The position numbers were made by a program, and so were the translations under genes. From Hyphomicrobiales bacterium (GTDB lineage Bacteria > Pseudomonadota > Alphaproteobacteria > Rhizobiales > Beijerinckiaceae), in contig PXAW01000539.1 in the NCBI GenBank assembly GCA_003567055.1, positions 1 through 6,578 of the forward strand: DNA of 6,578 nucleotides, in the 5' to 3' direction. This document shows positions 1 through 6,351 of the stretch, piece after piece (within the stretch, counting starts at the first letter, position 1; each line of letters starts with the position of its first letter). The notes beneath the pieces are model-generated. The model made no database searches, was not told the DNA's origin, and saw nothing but the letters and a program-made list of their open reading frames with translations.

Positions 1-1576
1 GCTCGGCCTGAGCATCGCCTTCAACGGCTGCATCTACAATTATCCGGAGCTGCGCGAAGAGCTCCAGGGGATGGGCTATCGCTTCTTCTCGCATGGCGAC
101 ACCGAGGTGATTCTCAAGGCGTATCACGCCTGGGGCCTCGATTTCGTGCAGCGCTTCAACGGCATGTTCGCCTTCGCCATCCACGAGCGCGATACCGGGC
201 GCGTGATCCTCGGTCGTGACCGTTTCGGCATCAAGCCGCTCTATCTCGCCGAGAAGGGCAAGCGGCTGTTCTTCGCTTCCTCGCTGCCGGCGATCGTCGC
301 CACCGGCGAGGTCGATACCACGATCGACCCGGTCGCCCTGCAGTTCTACATGAGCTTCCACGCCGTGGTGCCTGCGCCCTACACCATGCTCAAGGGCGTG
401 CGGAAGCTCCCGCCCGCGACCCTGCGCGTGATCGAGAAGGACGGCACCTCGAAGGACATCCAGTTCTGGAAGCTGAACTATGGCGGCAGCGCCGAGGATG
501 CCGAGCGTCCCTTCGATGAATGGCGCGACATGGTCCTCGAGGAGCTGCGCCGCGCGGTCAAGCGCCGGATGGTCGCCGATGTGCCGGTGGGCGTGCTGCT
601 CTCGGGTGGTGTCGATTCGAGCGTGATCGTCGGGCTCCTGGCCGAGCAGGGCCAGAAGGGCCTCAAGACCTTCTCCATCGGCTTCGAGGAGGCCAATGGC
701 GAGAAGGGTGACGAGTTCGTCTATTCCGATCTCATCGCCAAGCGCTTCGAGACGGATCACACCAAGATGATGATCCCCTCCACCGACATGCTGGAGGCGC
801 TGCCCGCCACGATCCGCGCGCAGTCGGAACCGATGGTCTCCTATGACAATGTCGGCTTCTACCTGCTCAGCCGCGAGGTCGCCAAGCATGTGAAGGTGGT
901 CCAGTCCGGCCAGGGCGCCGACGAGATCTTCGCCGGCTATCACTGGTATCCCAAGATGGTGAATTCCAACGATCCCGTCGAGGATTACGCCAACGCCTTC
1001 TTCGATCGCTCGAACACGGTCATGCGCCAGCATGTGGCGCCGCACTGGCACGCCGATCGCGACGAGGTGCGCGCCTTCGTCGAGAAACATTTCGCCATGC
1101 CCGGCGCCGATGATCCCGTCGACAAGGCCCTGCGCCTCGATTCCACGGTGATGCTGGTCGATGATCCGGTCAAGCGCGTCGACAACATGACCATGGCTTC
1201 GGGGCTCGAGGCACGCGTGCCGTTCCTCGATTACGAACTCGCCGAGCTCGCCGCCCGCATCCCCTCGCGCCACCATCTCGCCCATGGCGGCAAGGGCGTG
1301 CTGAAGGAGGCCTCGCGGCTCGTCATCCCCAACGAGGTGATCGACCGGCCCAAGGGCTATTTCCCGGTCCCCGCGCTGAAATACATCCAGGGCCCGACGC
1401 TGGACATGGTGCGTGACTCGCTCACCTCGCAGAAGGCGCGCGAGCGCGGCCTGTTCAACCAGGATTACCTCGACCGCCTCTTTGCGGATCCCACCAGCGC
1501 CATCACCCCCCTGCGCGGCTCGGAACTGTGGCAGGTGGCGCTGCTCGAAATGTGGCTGCAGCAACATGATCTTTGA
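1..1576 (+). CDS. asnO: N-acetylglutaminylglutamine amidotransferase (asparagine synthase-like), 5'-truncated by window
   Basis: The frame is open from base 2 and ends in TGA at 1574-1576, so the visible part is 524 residues. The family is about 590 long, so roughly 65 N-terminal residues, including the nucleophilic Cys2 of the class II glutaminase, lie upstream of the window. The rest of the glutaminase domain is clear: FNGCIYNY (visible residues 7-14, whose Asn-Gly would form the oxyanion hole), GDTE (32-35), GMFAFAI and RDRFGIKPLY. The asparagine synthase domain follows, with the PP-loop SGGVDS at 201-206 (bases 602-619), SGQGADE at 302-308 and LEARVPFLD at 402-410. Family knowledge: the enzyme hydrolyses glutamine and uses ATP and the released ammonia to amidate the C-terminal carboxylate of N-acetylglutaminylglutamine, giving NAGGN in the cytoplasm. 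The NGCIYNY form and the ngg and M42 neighbours separate it from ordinary AsnB. No frameshift or lost key residue is seen. Confidence 0.93.
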   Translation, partial: LGLSIAFNGCIYNYPELREELQGMGYRFFSHGDTEVILKAYHAWGLDFVQRFNGMFAFAIHERDTGRVILGRDRFGIKPLYLAEKGKRLFFASSLPAIVATGEVDTTIDPVALQFYMSFHAVVPAPYTMLKGVRKLPPATLRVIEKDGTSKDIQFWKLNYGGSAEDAERPFDEWRDMVLEELRRAVKRRMVADVPVGVLLSGGVDSSVIVGLLAEQGQKGLKTFSIGFEEANGEKGDEFVYSDLIAKRFETDHTKMMIPSTDMLEALPATIRAQSEPMVSYDNVGFYLLSREVAKHVKVVQSGQGADEIFAGYHWYPKMVNSNDPVEDYANAFFDRSNTVMRQHVAPHWHADRDEVRAFVEKHFAMPGADDPVDKALRLDSTVMLVDDPVKRVDNMTMASGLEARVPFLDYELAELAARIPSRHHLAHGGKGVLKEASRLVIPNEVIDRPKGYFPVPALKYIQGPTLDMVRDSLTSQKARERGLFNQDYLDRLFADPTSAITPLRGSELWQVALLEMWLQQHDL

Positions 1577-1595
1577 GCCGAAAATGCAGCGCGCA

Positions 1596-1635
1596 CCATG
1601 TCTCCCTCCCCTCAGCCATGTCTCCCTCCCCTCAG
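1596..1635. repeat. Perfect tandem duplication of a 20-base unit
   Basis: Bases 1596-1615 and 1616-1635 are identical and adjacent, each reading ccatgtctccctcccctcag. They lie 20 bases after the asnO stop. The second copy runs directly into the right arm of the palindrome at 1623-1643; the first copy has only the pyrimidine-rich left arm. This suggests that part of a palindromic element was duplicated, perhaps by slippage. No coding role is apparent. Confidence 0.9.
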
Positions 1636-1643
1636 GGGAGGGA
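1623..1643. repeat. GC-rich palindrome, REP-like intergenic element or possible attenuator
   Basis: A perfect 9-base inverted repeat, tccctcccc (1623-1631) and ggggaggga (1635-1643), is separated by tca. It is followed by a purine-rich tail (ggctggggtggag, 1648-1660). No T-run follows, so it is not a standard intrinsic terminator. Its position between asnO and ngg would allow an mRNA-stabilising or partly attenuating hairpin. Short ctccctcccc/ggggaggg elements are common dispersed intergenic repeats in alphaproteobacteria, so a REP-like element is the preferred reading. The rest of the 1577-1729 gap shows no convincing promoter. Confidence 0.6.
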
Positions 1644-1717
1644 TCGAGGCTGGGGTGGAGCCCTGCGCCGAAATGCCTCGCAAAGTCCTGATTTCGCGAT
1701 AAGATCACGCCCCTGAC

Positions 1718-1724
1718 GAGAGGG
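1718..1724 (+). promoter_or_regulatory. Ribosome binding site of ngg
   Basis: GAGAGGG lies five bases before the ATG at 1730 and is purine-rich enough to pair with the 16S 3' end. It supports this start even though the first 22 residues are unusually arginine-rich; the next in-frame methionine (residue 63) would be far too late. Confidence 0.7.
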
Positions 1725-1729
1725 TCAAA

Positions 1730-3520
1730 ATGACCAGAACGCGTTCAACCAGGTCGGAACGTTCGCTGCGGCAGGAGCGCGACCAGCGCCGCCAGCCCGC
1801 TTATGCCGAGCCGGATCACAGCTATACCCCGCAGCCGAACGCGATCGTCGATTGCGGATGGGGGCGGCTGCTCTTCGGGCAGACCTTCGATGATCACGAG
1901 GAACTCGTGGAAGCGATGCGCGGCGAGCGCCCGGACCGGCGTGACATCGCCGTCTATGTGCAGGACCCGCATGTGGCGCTCGCGAGTGCGCCGCAGGAGA
2001 TGTTTCTCGATCCCTCGCATACCTTCCGCCTGCATCTGTCGCGCTACCGCACCTCGCGACGCCGGCCCGGCGGTTTCTTCATACGCCGCCTGTCCTCGGC
2101 TGCCGATGCGGAGGCGGTGAACCGGATCTATGCCGCGCGCCACATGGTGCCGGTGCCGCCGGAATTCTTCTGGTCGAAGCGCGACAGCCGCGCGATCACC
2201 TACTTCGTCGCCGAAGACGAATCGACCGGCCAGATCATCGGCACGGTGACCGGCGTGGATCATTATCACGCTTTCGGCGATCCCGAGCATGGCTCGTCGC
2301 TCTGGTGCCTCGCCGTCGATCCCCAGGCCATGCCGCCGCGCATCGGAGAGTGGCTGGTGCGCCATCTCGCCGAGCACTTCAAGGCGCGCAGCGCAGCCTT
2401 CATGGATCTCTCGGTGATGCATGACAACGAGCACGCGATCGCACTCTACGAGAAGCTGGGCTTCGAGCGGGTGCCCTTCTTCACGCTCAAGCGCAAGAAC
2501 TTCATCAACGAGAAGCTCTTCGCCGGCCCCGGGCCGGAGGCGGAGCTTAACCCCTATGCCCGCATCATCGTCGACGAGGCGCGCCGGCGCGGCATCGATG
2601 TCGAGGTGACCGATGCGGAGGGCGGCTTCTTCCGGCTGTTCTATGGCGGGCGCTCGATCCATTGCCGCGAGGCGCTGAGCGAACTCACCAGCGCCGTCGC
2701 GATGTCGATCTGCGACGACAAGGCCGTCACGCGGCGGATGGTGGAGCAGGCCGGGGTTTCGGTCCCGGAGCAGCTCGTCGCCGGGGACACGCAGGCGATG
2801 CGTGAATTCCTCGAACGCCATGGCAGCGTCGTCGTCAAGCCGGCGCGTGGCGAGCAGGGGCGCGGGATCGCGGTCGGCGTCGAGACAATGGCCGAGCTCG
2901 AAGCAGCCGTCGAAGACGCGCGAAATTACTGCGACCGCGTGCTGATCGAGCAATGCGTCAAGGGCGATGATCTGCGCCTCGTGGTGATCGATTTCCGTGT
3001 GGTGGCGGCAGCGGTGCGCCGTCCGGCTCAGATCGTGGGCGACGGGGCGACGACCATTCGCGAACTGATCGAGCGCCAGAGCCGGCGGCGCATGGCCGCG
3101 ACGGGGGGCGAATCATCGATCCCGCTCGATGGCGAGACGGAGCGGACCGTCGCGGCGGCGGGCTATGATTTCGACGCGATCCTGCCGGAGGGCACCACCC
3201 TGAACGTGCGCCGCACTGCCAATCTGCATACGGGCGGCACGATCCACGATGTGACGAGCCACGTGCATCCGCGTCTCGTCGAGGCTGCAATCCGTGCGGC
3301 GCGGGCCATTGACATTCCCGTCACGGGGATCGATTTCATGGTGCCCTCGCCCTATGAGCCCGAATATGCTTTCATCGAGGCGAACGAGCGGCCTGGTCTG
3401 GCGAATCATGAGCCGCAGCCGACGGCGGAGCGTTTCATCGACCTGCTCTTTCCGCTCTCCATCCCGGCCGCCGTACGCCAGGCGGCCTATCTGGAACGCA
3501 AGGACAAATGCAGCGACTGA
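1730..3520 (+). CDS. ngg: N-acetylglutaminylglutamine synthetase (GNAT acetyltransferase + ATP-grasp ligase fusion)
   Basis: The protein has 596 residues, near the usual length for the family. Residues 1-35 are basic and probably disordered (8 Arg in the first 22). A GNAT domain spans about 117-256, with the family-typical stretch NEHAIALYEKLGF at 233-245. An ATP-grasp domain spans about 265-580: VVVKPARGEQGRG (367-379, nucleotide-binding Lys370), IEQCVKGDDLR (406-416), VGDGATTIRELI (436-447), and the metal-binding end GIDF...IEANERPG (533-556, with Asp535, Glu550 and Asn552 as likely ligands), resembling cyanophycin synthetase and GshF-type ligases. Family knowledge: the first domain acetylates glutamine from acetyl-CoA and the second joins it to another glutamine using ATP. 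The product is then amidated by the upstream AsnO. No sequence-level regulatory site was found, although the pathway is osmotically induced in other bacteria. Its 3' end overlaps the peptidase gene. Confidence 0.94.
   Translation: MTRTRSTRSERSLRQERDQRRQPAYAEPDHSYTPQPNAIVDCGWGRLLFGQTFDDHEELVEAMRGERPDRRDIAVYVQDPHVALASAPQEMFLDPSHTFRLHLSRYRTSRRRPGGFFIRRLSSAADAEAVNRIYAARHMVPVPPEFFWSKRDSRAITYFVAEDESTGQIIGTVTGVDHYHAFGDPEHGSSLWCLAVDPQAMPPRIGEWLVRHLAEHFKARSAAFMDLSVMHDNEHAIALYEKLGFERVPFFTLKRKNFINEKLFAGPGPEAELNPYARIIVDEARRRGIDVEVTDAEGGFFRLFYGGRSIHCREALSELTSAVAMSICDDKAVTRRMVEQAGVSVPEQLVAGDTQAMREFLERHGSVVVKPARGEQGRGIAVGVETMAELEAAVEDARNYCDRVLIEQCVKGDDLRLVVIDFRVVAAAVRRPAQIVGDGATTIRELIERQSRRRMAATGGESSIPLDGETERTVAAAGYDFDAILPEGTTLNVRRTANLHTGGTIHDVTSHVHPRLVEAAIRAARAIDIPVTGIDFMVPSPYEPEYAFIEANERPGLANHEPQPTAERFIDLLFPLSIPAAVRQAAYLERKDKCSD
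3500..3504 (+). promoter_or_regulatory. Ribosome binding site of the M42 peptidase gene, inside ngg
   Basis: AAGGA sits within the last codons of ngg, three bases before the ATG at 3508. The spacing is short. Together with the 13-base overlap of the two genes (3508-3520) it suggests that ribosomes finishing ngg re-initiate on the peptidase gene, that is, translational coupling. Confidence 0.5.
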
Positions 3521-4701
3521 CGATCGACACAGATTATCTCCGCGAGCGGCTGGCCAACCTGCTCGCGATTCCTTCACCTACTGGTTATACCGACAGCATC
3601 GTCAGACATGTCTGCCAGGAGCTCGAGAAACTCGGTCTGGGTTACGAGCTGACCAGGCGCGGTGTGATCCGCGCCATTCTGCCCGGCCACGAGAGGCGCC
3701 CCGCCCGCGCCCTGGTTTCACACCTCGACACGCTGGGCGCCCAGGTGATGCAGCTCAAGGATAACGGGCGGCTCGAACTGGTCCCGATCGGCCATTGGTC
3801 GGCGCGTTTCGCCGAAGGCGCGCGCGCCACGATCTTCTCCGACAAGGGGGCCTATCGCGGCTCGATCCTGCCGCTGAAGGCGTCGGGGCACCGCTTCAAC
3901 GAGGAAGTCGATACGGCGCCGATCGGCTGGCCGCATGTCGAGTTGCGCGTCGATGCGATGTCGCGTGACAAGCGTGATCTGCAGCGGCTCGGCATCGATG
4001 TGGGCGACATCATCGCCATCGATCCGGACCCGGAATTCCTCGATAACGGCTACATCGTCTCGCGCCATCTCGACAACAAGGCCGGGACTGCGGCGATGAT
4101 GGCGGCACTGAAGGCGATGATCGAGGAGGGTGAGAAGCCGCCGGTGGATATCCACTGGCTCTTCACCATCGCCGAGGAGGTCGGCGTCGGCGCCTCGGCT
4201 GCGCTGACCCATGACGTCGCGGCCATCGTCTCCGTCGATAACGGCACCACGGCGCCGGGACAGAATTCGGACGAGTTCGGCGTGACGCTCGCGATGGCGG
4301 ATCAGACCGGGCCGTTCGATTTCCATCTCACGCAGAAACTCGCCAAGCTCTGCAAGGATAATGACATCCGCTACCAGAAGGATGTCTTCCGCCATTACCG
4401 TTCGGATTCCGCCTCGGCGGTCGTCGCCGGCCATGACGTGCGCGCGGCGCTGATCACTTTCGGCGTGGATGCCTCGCACGGCTATGAGCGCATCCACATG
4501 CATGCCCTGCGCTCGCTCGCGGAACTGATGACGGCCTATGTCGGCAGCCCGGTCGAGATCACCCGCGACGTGCACGAGATCAAGAAGGGGCTGGGCGGCT
4601 TCACGCGCCAGCCGATGTCTGCGGCAGATGTCGATGGTATCCTCGAAGAGGTCGAGCATCTCGTCGAAGAAGAGGTCAACCAGGGTGCGGGTGGTGTCTG
4701 A
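3508..4701 (+). CDS. NAGGN-system M42 family metallopeptidase
   Basis: This 397-residue protein has the M42 (glutamyl aminopeptidase-like, PepA/FrvX) layout of a zinc-peptidase core with an inserted beta-rich domain (roughly 80-170). Candidate di-metal ligands and catalytic residues are SHLDT (71-75: His72, Asp74), HLDNKAG (187-193: bridging Asp189), AEEVG (222-226: general base Glu223 and ligand Glu224), VDNG (243-246: Asp244), and SHGYERIHMHA (323-333, supplying a final His, probably His330). No signal peptide is present, so it is cytoplasmic. The product of this third gene is recognised as a constant partner of asnO and ngg in NAGGN clusters, which is the main basis for the name. Its substrate is not established. 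Plausible roles are breakdown of NAGGN when osmolarity falls, or processing of by-products. The C-terminus (378-397) is acidic and probably helical. All metal-site motifs are intact, so it is likely active. Confidence 0.9.
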   Translation: MQRLTIDTDYLRERLANLLAIPSPTGYTDSIVRHVCQELEKLGLGYELTRRGVIRAILPGHERRPARALVSHLDTLGAQVMQLKDNGRLELVPIGHWSARFAEGARATIFSDKGAYRGSILPLKASGHRFNEEVDTAPIGWPHVELRVDAMSRDKRDLQRLGIDVGDIIAIDPDPEFLDNGYIVSRHLDNKAGTAAMMAALKAMIEEGEKPPVDIHWLFTIAEEVGVGASAALTHDVAAIVSVDNGTTAPGQNSDEFGVTLAMADQTGPFDFHLTQKLAKLCKDNDIRYQKDVFRHYRSDSASAVVAGHDVRAALITFGVDASHGYERIHMHALRSLAELMTAYVGSPVEITRDVHEIKKGLGGFTRQPMSAADVDGILEEVEHLVEEEVNQGAGGV

Positions 4702-4804
4702 GAGCGCGGGCGAGGCATTCTCGCCCGAGGATGCCATCGCGCTGCGGATGAAGCCGGCGGATCTGCTGGAAGCATCCGGTCGGGGAGAGGGGCTGTGGCA
4801 TTGA
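4691..4804 (+). CDS. Possible 37-residue small protein (weak candidate)
   Basis: A GTG-initiated frame (4691, or GTG at 4694) overlaps the end of the peptidase gene by 11 bases and stops at TGA 4802-4804. An AGGG (4682-4685) lies five bases before the first GTG. After the peptidase stop the codons still favour G or C in the third position, and the peptide (ESAGEAFSPEDAIALRMKPA, then about 13 more residues ending in LWH) has natural-looking composition. I recognise no family. It may be a real small operon gene, a decayed remnant, or chance in GC-rich DNA. The upstream extension of the same frame lies out of frame inside the peptidase gene and is a shadow. Confidence 0.2.
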   Translation: MVSESAGEAFSPEDAIALRMKPADLLEASGRGEGLWH

Positions 4805-4841
4805 TGACACAACGTCGACGAAATCCCCACGGCATCGTGAG

Positions 4842-4871
4842 TTGCCACAAAAGTGCCCAAGCGGTCATACT
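4842..4871 (+). promoter_or_regulatory. Candidate housekeeping promoter of the L,D-transpeptidase gene
   Basis: TTGCCA (4842-4847, five of six matches to the -35 consensus) is followed after 18 bases by CATACT (4866-4871, four of six matches to the -10 consensus). It is the best such pair seen between the peptidase and the transpeptidase and would start transcription near 4878, leaving a leader of about 84 bases. The region around it (4805-4960) is less GC-rich than the flanking genes and looks non-coding. The prediction is by eye and alphaproteobacterial promoters are loose. Confidence 0.4.
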
Positions 4872-4887
4872 TGATGGTGATCGCTCA

Positions 4888-4909
4888 TCCTTCGTTAAGG
4901 ACGATCCTT
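4888..4909 (+). other. Alternating inverted repeats in the transpeptidase leader
   Basis: TCCTT (4888-4892), AAGGA (4897-4901) and TCCTT (4905-4909) follow each other. The middle segment can pair with either neighbour (loops of 4 and 3 bases), giving two mutually exclusive short hairpins just after the predicted start of transcription. The stems are only five pairs, so they would be weak as RNA structures; the array could instead be a protein-binding site with direct and inverted half sites. Confidence 0.35.
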
Positions 4910-4961
4910 CATCCTCGTCAGCGTTCCTCTTCCGGAGCGTTGCGTCAACACGGTAGACGAA

Positions 4962-6242
4962 GTGCCCTCGATCATGCCCTTTCGCACATTCCTTCTGACT
5001 GGCCCCGTCGCAGCCGCCGCACTGGCTTTCGGCGGTGCCGGGCTGACCCAGTCGGCCTCTGCCCAGAACCTCGCCTTCGGCTCACAGGCCGAATGGGTCC
5101 AGAATTACGAAGCGGTCTCGCGCACCCAGGTGGCGCGCTCCGCAACGCCGATTCTCTCTCCTGAAACGCTTGCGGCAACCGAGTCGATGATTGATCGCTA
5201 TCGCGATATCGTCGCGCGCGGTGGCTGGGGCCGGATCGCGGATGAGCGTCTGCGTATGGGCACCACCGGCGAATCGGTTGTGCGGCTGCGCCAGCGTCTG
5301 ATCATGAGCGGCGATCTCGATCGCAGCGCGGGTGGCTCGCAGACATTCGATTCCTTCGTCGAGGCCGCCGTACGCAGCTTCCAGACCCGTCACGGGCTGA
5401 CGCCGACGGGCGCGCTGAACGGGTCGACCGTCGCTGCGCTGAACGTGCCGGCTGACGTGCGCCTGCAGCAGCTCGAACTGAACGTGACGCGGCTGCGCTC
5501 CTATTCCGGCAATCTGGGCGATCGCTACGTCATCACCAACATCCCCTCGGCGAGCGTCGAGAGCGTGGCGCAGGGCGAGGTGGTCGGGCGCCACGCGGCC
5601 GGTGTCGGCATGATCGACCGGCAGTCGCCGATCTTCAATTCGCGCATCGTCGAGGTGAATTTCAACCCGTTCTGGACCGTGCCGGTCTCGATCATCCGCC
5701 GCGACCTGATCCCGAAGATGCGCGAGGATCCCAACTATCTCACCGATCACAAGATCCGCGTCTTCACGCATCAGGGCGAGGAGCTCGATCCGCGCAACAT
5801 CGACTGGAGCTCGAACGAGGCGACCCGCTACCTGTTCCGTCAGGATCCGGGCGGTGACTTGAATTCGATGGGTTTCGTGCGCATCAACATCCCCAATCCG
5901 CACGGCGTCTACATGCATGATACGCCGTCGCGCGGCATTTTCGGCGAGGATTTCCGCTTCGTCTCCTCCGGCTGCGTGCGCGTGCAGAGCGTGCGTGACT
6001 TCGTGGAGTTCCTTCTCGCGGAAACCGACGGCTGGGATCGTGGCGCGATCGACGATGCCTTCCGTTCCGGCGAGCGCCTGGATGCGCGCCTGTCGCGCCC
6101 GGTGAATGTCTACTGGACCTATATCACGGCCTGGGCGACGCCCGATGGAACCGTGAATTTCCGGGACGACATCTACGAGCGCGACGACATTCAGGGCGTT
6201 CCCGTTGCCAGCGCCCCCGGCGAGGCGCTGCCCGTTCACTGA
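4962..6242 (+). CDS. Exported L,D-transpeptidase with peptidoglycan-binding domain (YkuD family, YcbB/LdtD-like)
   Basis: The protein has 426 residues from GTG 4962; an in-frame ATG at 4974 (residue 5) is equally possible because neither has a clear ribosome binding site. A signal peptide is plain: Arg8, hydrophobic segment about 11-28, and a SASA cleavage site after Ala34. A peptidoglycan-binding-type domain covers about 97-160 (VVRLRQRL, AAVRSFQTRHGL, ALNGSTVAALN). The YkuD catalytic domain (about 186-350) has the paired motifs YMHD (His319) and SSGCVR (335-340, nucleophile Cys338). The Ser-Ser-Gly-Cys form, in place of the commoner His-Gly-Cys, and the long insert at about 250-305 resemble YcbB/LdtD-type enzymes. 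It would form 3-3 cross-links or exchange D-amino acids in periplasmic peptidoglycan. The C-terminal tail (about 380-426) is of unknown role. It probably has its own promoter and ends at the terminator at 6304. Confidence 0.92.
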   Translation: MPSIMPFRTFLLTGPVAAAALAFGGAGLTQSASAQNLAFGSQAEWVQNYEAVSRTQVARSATPILSPETLAATESMIDRYRDIVARGGWGRIADERLRMGTTGESVVRLRQRLIMSGDLDRSAGGSQTFDSFVEAAVRSFQTRHGLTPTGALNGSTVAALNVPADVRLQQLELNVTRLRSYSGNLGDRYVITNIPSASVESVAQGEVVGRHAAGVGMIDRQSPIFNSRIVEVNFNPFWTVPVSIIRRDLIPKMREDPNYLTDHKIRVFTHQGEELDPRNIDWSSNEATRYLFRQDPGGDLNSMGFVRINIPNPHGVYMHDTPSRGIFGEDFRFVSSGCVRVQSVRDFVEFLLAETDGWDRGAIDDAFRSGERLDARLSRPVNVYWTYITAWATPDGTVNFRDDIYERDDIQGVPVASAPGEALPVH

Positions 6243-6249
6243 GTTTTCC

Positions 6250-6282
6250 GAGCCGAACGGGCCCAATCGCCCGGGTCGGCTC
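6250..6282. other. Large imperfect hairpin after the transpeptidase stop
   Basis: GAGCCGA (6250-6256) pairs with TCGGCTC (6276-6282), and CGGGC (6258-6262) with GCCCG (6269-6273), around a six-base loop, with a small internal bulge. No T-run follows on the + strand, so it is not itself an intrinsic terminator. It probably protects the transpeptidase mRNA 3' end. Its right arm (CGGGTC, 6272-6277) can alternatively pair with GACCCG at 6296-6301, just before the true terminator. Confidence 0.65.
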
Positions 6283-6303
6283 CAAATCGAACCGAGACCC
6301 GAC

Positions 6304-6333
6304 TGGCCCGCCTTACCGGCGGGCCATTTTTTT
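6304..6333 (+). terminator. Intrinsic terminator of the L,D-transpeptidase gene
   Basis: A perfect nine-pair stem, tggcccgcc (6304-6312) with ggcgggcca (6318-6326), encloses a five-base loop and is followed at once by seven T residues (6327-6333). This is a textbook rho-independent terminator for + strand transcription. On the - strand the T-run becomes an A-run before the stem, and no T-run follows, so it does not serve the convergent gene. Confidence 0.92.
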
Positions 6334-6351
6334 GCATCATCTCGAACGCGA

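Noticed and set aside
1623..1643. Palindrome as an intrinsic terminator after asnO
   Set aside because: The stem is strong, but it is followed by purine-rich GC sequence rather than T residues.
1413..1691. Open + strand frame of 92 codons running from inside asnO into the gap
   Set aside because: Most of it lies out of frame within asnO, and the remainder is translated repeat sequence; there is no ribosome binding site or family resemblance.
1700..1705. TAAGAT as a -10 element for a separate ngg promoter
   Set aside because: No acceptable -35 hexamer lies 16-18 bases upstream, so an internal promoter cannot be supported from sequence alone.
1745..2953. Long open frame of 402 codons on the - strand opposite ngg
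   Set aside because: Its translation is rich in Arg, His and Asp with no recognisable motif, as expected from the antisense of GC-rich codons. The + strand protein has full family motifs throughout.
3718..4860. Long - strand open frame opposite the M42 peptidase
   Set aside because: The same antisense artefact: low-complexity charged composition and no family resemblance, while the + strand frame carries the complete metal site.
4871..4884. FNR/FixK-like box, TTGAT-N4-ATCGC
   Set aside because: It matches eight of ten consensus positions but lies over or after the predicted transcription start. The second half site is imperfect, and such matches occur by chance.
5082..6266. Long - strand open frame opposite the L,D-transpeptidase
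   Set aside because: The composition is typical of a shadow frame. It would also begin within the + strand gene's 3' untranslated region with no initiation signal.
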